NCBI GenBank assembly: GCA_001563335.1
Contig: LRSL01000069.1
Coordinates: 115,129-179,128 of the forward strand
Reading direction: 5' to 3'
Length of the DNA: 64,000 bases
From: Candidatus Thorarchaeota archaeon SMTZ1-45
GTDB taxonomy: Archaea; Asgardarchaeota; Thorarchaeia; Thorarchaeales; Thorarchaeaceae
The stretch's first letter is position 1. Every line of letters begins with the position of its first letter. Below, in pieces: positions 62,601 to 64,000 of the stretch. The translations under genes were made by a program, and so were the position numbers. Under the pieces are notes generated by a model. The model was not told where the DNA came from, did not search any database, and saw only the letters and a program-made list of their open reading frames with translations.

Positions 62601-63057
62601 AACAATGTATTCTGGTATCACAGGAGAAAGGCTCAAAGTTGACATCTTCATAGGCGTCATCTTCTACCAGAAGCTTCACCATATGGTTGCAGACAAGATT
62701 CATGCACGTGCAAGAGGACCTGTACAGATCTTAACTCGCCAGCCCACCGAGGGTCGCGCTCGAGAAGGAGGTCTGAGGTTTGGAGAGATGGAGCGTGATG
62801 TACTGATAGGTCATGGTGCTGCCATTCTTCTAAAAGGTCGACTACTGGACGAATCTGACAAGAGTAACATGCTCGTCTGTGAGGATTGTGGTCTAATAGG
62901 TGTCTATGACCGCAACAAGGACCAATACTATTGTCCAATATGCGGGACCAATGCCAAAATTAGCAGTGTTGTCGTATCTTATGCTTTCAAGTTGTTAATA
63001 CAAGAGATGATGTCACTTGGCTTGGCCACTAGGCTGCGATTAAAGGAGATGATTTAG
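59686..63057 (+). CDS. rpoB: DNA-directed RNA polymerase subunit B (one piece)
   Basis: 1123 residues, ATG. The protein is the undivided archaeal B subunit (not split into B' and B''). Visible landmarks: [38 protein letters not shown]-type N-terminal region split over the lobe, the switch/fork with [13 protein letters not shown] and [21 protein letters not shown] (as separate segments about 448-485), [14 protein letters not shown] (about 726-739), [12 protein letters not shown] (about 880-891) and the C-terminal zinc site CEDCG and CPICG (about 1066-1086). It forms an operon with rpoA1, whose ATG starts directly after its TAG stop. No rpoH lies upstream; tRNA-Lys does. Confidence 0.97.
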   Translation: [1123 protein letters not shown]

Positions 63058-64000
63058 ATGATTTCCGGATTAACTACAAAGAAAATTGACTCAATAGAGT
63101 TTGGACTCCTATCTCCCGAAGACATCAGAAAGATGTCAGTGGCCCAGATAGTCGTTGCTGACACATATGACGAAGATGGTTATCCTATTGATAGTGGCAT
63201 TATGGATCCAAAGCTTGGGGTCATTGACCCAGGTCAACGGTGTAGAACTTGCGGCAACAGGGTTGGTAACTGTCCAGGCCACTTTGGTCACATTGAACTC
63301 GCTCGCCCAATCATGCATGAAGGATACGCAAAGGTCATCCATAAAGTCCTTCGAGCTATCTGCAGAGAGTGTAACAGAATACTCCTTACTGATGAGGAGA
63401 TTGACCATTTCCAGCGGCTTTTCAAGAGATACCCTGAGATTGGTCAGAGGACTGCCAACCTGTCAAATGAGATACTAAAAAGAGCAGCCAAAGCAAAGAC
63501 CTGCCCTCATTGCGAAGAAGAACAACTCAAGCTAAAACTTGAGAAACCAACCTCTATCTATGAAGTTGGTGAAGCAGGTTCAGTCAGGCTTACCCCTATT
63601 GATATTAGAGCGCGTTTAGAGAACATCTCTGATGATGACTATCGTCTTTTAGGCATCAACCCAGGTGCAGCTCGACTTGAATGGTCTATCCTCACTGTAC
63701 TTGCAGTCCCACCAGTCACAGTTCGCCCTTCAATTACTCTCGAGTCTGGTGTGAGAAGCGAAGATGACCTCAGCCACAAACTCATAGATATCATTCGTAT
63801 CAATCAAAGACTTCGAGAAAACTTGGATGCGGGAGCACCACAACTTATCGTTGAAGACCTTTGGGAGCTTCTACAATACCATTGCACAACCTACTTTGAT
63901 AATGGCGTTAGTGGTATCCCACCAGCCAGACACCGTTCTGGTCGCGCACTCAGAACCTTGGCTCAGAGGCTTAAAGGGAAGGAAGGACGATTCAGATCTA
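63058..64000 (+). CDS. rpoA1: DNA-directed RNA polymerase subunit A' (N-terminal part)
   Basis: At least 314 residues, open to the right window edge. Begins [27 protein letters not shown] in two recognisable pieces, with the zinc clamp CRTCGN and [10 protein letters not shown] (about 60-76), a second pair CRECN and CPHCEE (about 103 and 147), and later [21 protein letters not shown] (split) and RPSITLESG, then [10 protein letters not shown], all typical of the A'/RPB1 clamp. The fragment ends before the catalytic NADFDGD, which lies outside. Translation is coupled with rpoB (stop and start adjacent). Confidence 0.97.
   Translation, partial: MISGLTTKKIDSIEFGLLSPEDIRKMSVAQIVVADTYDEDGYPIDSGIMDPKLGVIDPGQRCRTCGNRVGNCPGHFGHIELARPIMHEGYAKVIHKVLRAICRECNRILLTDEEIDHFQRLFKRYPEIGQRTANLSNEILKRAAKAKTCPHCEEEQLKLKLEKPTSIYEVGEAGSVRLTPIDIRARLENISDDDYRLLGINPGAARLEWSILTVLAVPPVTVRPSITLESGVRSEDDLSHKLIDIIRINQRLRENLDAGAPQLIVEDLWELLQYHCTTYFDNGVSGIPPARHRSGRALRTLAQRLKGKEGRFRS

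Noticed and set aside
59752..62938. Several long frames on the opposite strand of rpoB
   Set aside because: They are shadows of a strongly conserved gene and encode no recognisable protein.

Overview
The window is archaeal chromosome. The evidence is a TFIIB-like factor (tfb), the TFE alpha subunit (tfe), an MBF1-type regulator, the proteasome-activating nucleotidase, an archaeal NAC with a UBA tail, the archaeal-only amidotransferase GatDE, a V/A-type ATPase D subunit, a one-piece RNA polymerase B subunit followed by A1, and intron-bearing tRNA genes. Base composition is moderately AT-rich. The gene set would fit an Asgard-type or deep TACK archaeon, but no eukaryotic-signature gene is visible, so I treat that placement as inference. 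Metabolic genes (indolepyruvate:ferredoxin oxidoreductase, ADP-forming acetyl-CoA synthetase alpha, HypF and a hydrogenase maturation protease) suggest an anaerobic peptide or amino-acid user with [NiFe]-hydrogenase.

Layout. 0-10 kb: iorAB, hypF, two or three uncharacterised genes, acdA, an AAA ATPase plus ribbon-helix-helix pair, and atpD; most gaps here carry a recurring TAATAC/GTATTA motif. 10-15.6 kb: information-processing block (nac, taw2-like, pan, mbf1, tfe, DUF2110, S4/FtsJ methyltransferase, tRNA-Val). 15.6-19.8 kb: accessory island lying between a broken and an intact copy of tRNA-Leu(TAA), with a winged helix protein, a TIR/deoxyribosyltransferase-like protein, an unknown 477-residue protein and a short TnpB. 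20-34 kb: GDT1-type transporter, gatDE, tRNA-Met, pgk, rpiA, a PilT-like ATPase with a tRNA-splicing endonuclease subunit, hycI, mtnA and several tRNAs. 34-40 kb: a cell-surface phosphoesterase and a complete ECF transporter (S, fused A-A, T). 40-52 kb: a large DNA methylase that probably starts at CTG, tRNA-Tyr, tfb, corA, and small metabolic or stress genes. 52-58.7 kb: second accessory region with tRNA-Asp 3'-end fragments, an HTH/membrane pair, an AlbA_2 protein, tRNA-Asp and a 1192-residue protein with a LAGLIDADG-like C-terminus. 59.4-64 kb: tRNA-Lys, rpoB and the start of rpoA1.

The most striking feature is tRNA architecture. Nine complete tRNA genes are present (Val-TAC, Leu-TAA, Met-CAT, Thr-TGT, Arg-CCT, Arg-TCG, Tyr-GTA, Asp-GTC, Lys-TTT). 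Six contain introns, and five introns lie away from the canonical 37/38 position: variable region in Val, T-loop in Met (which also has a 37/38 intron), D-loop in Arg-CCT, D-loop in Asp, and the end of the anticodon arm in Lys. The window also encodes a splicing-endonuclease subunit in which the usual catalytic histidine is not where it should be. A heteromeric enzyme of broad specificity is the natural hypothesis.
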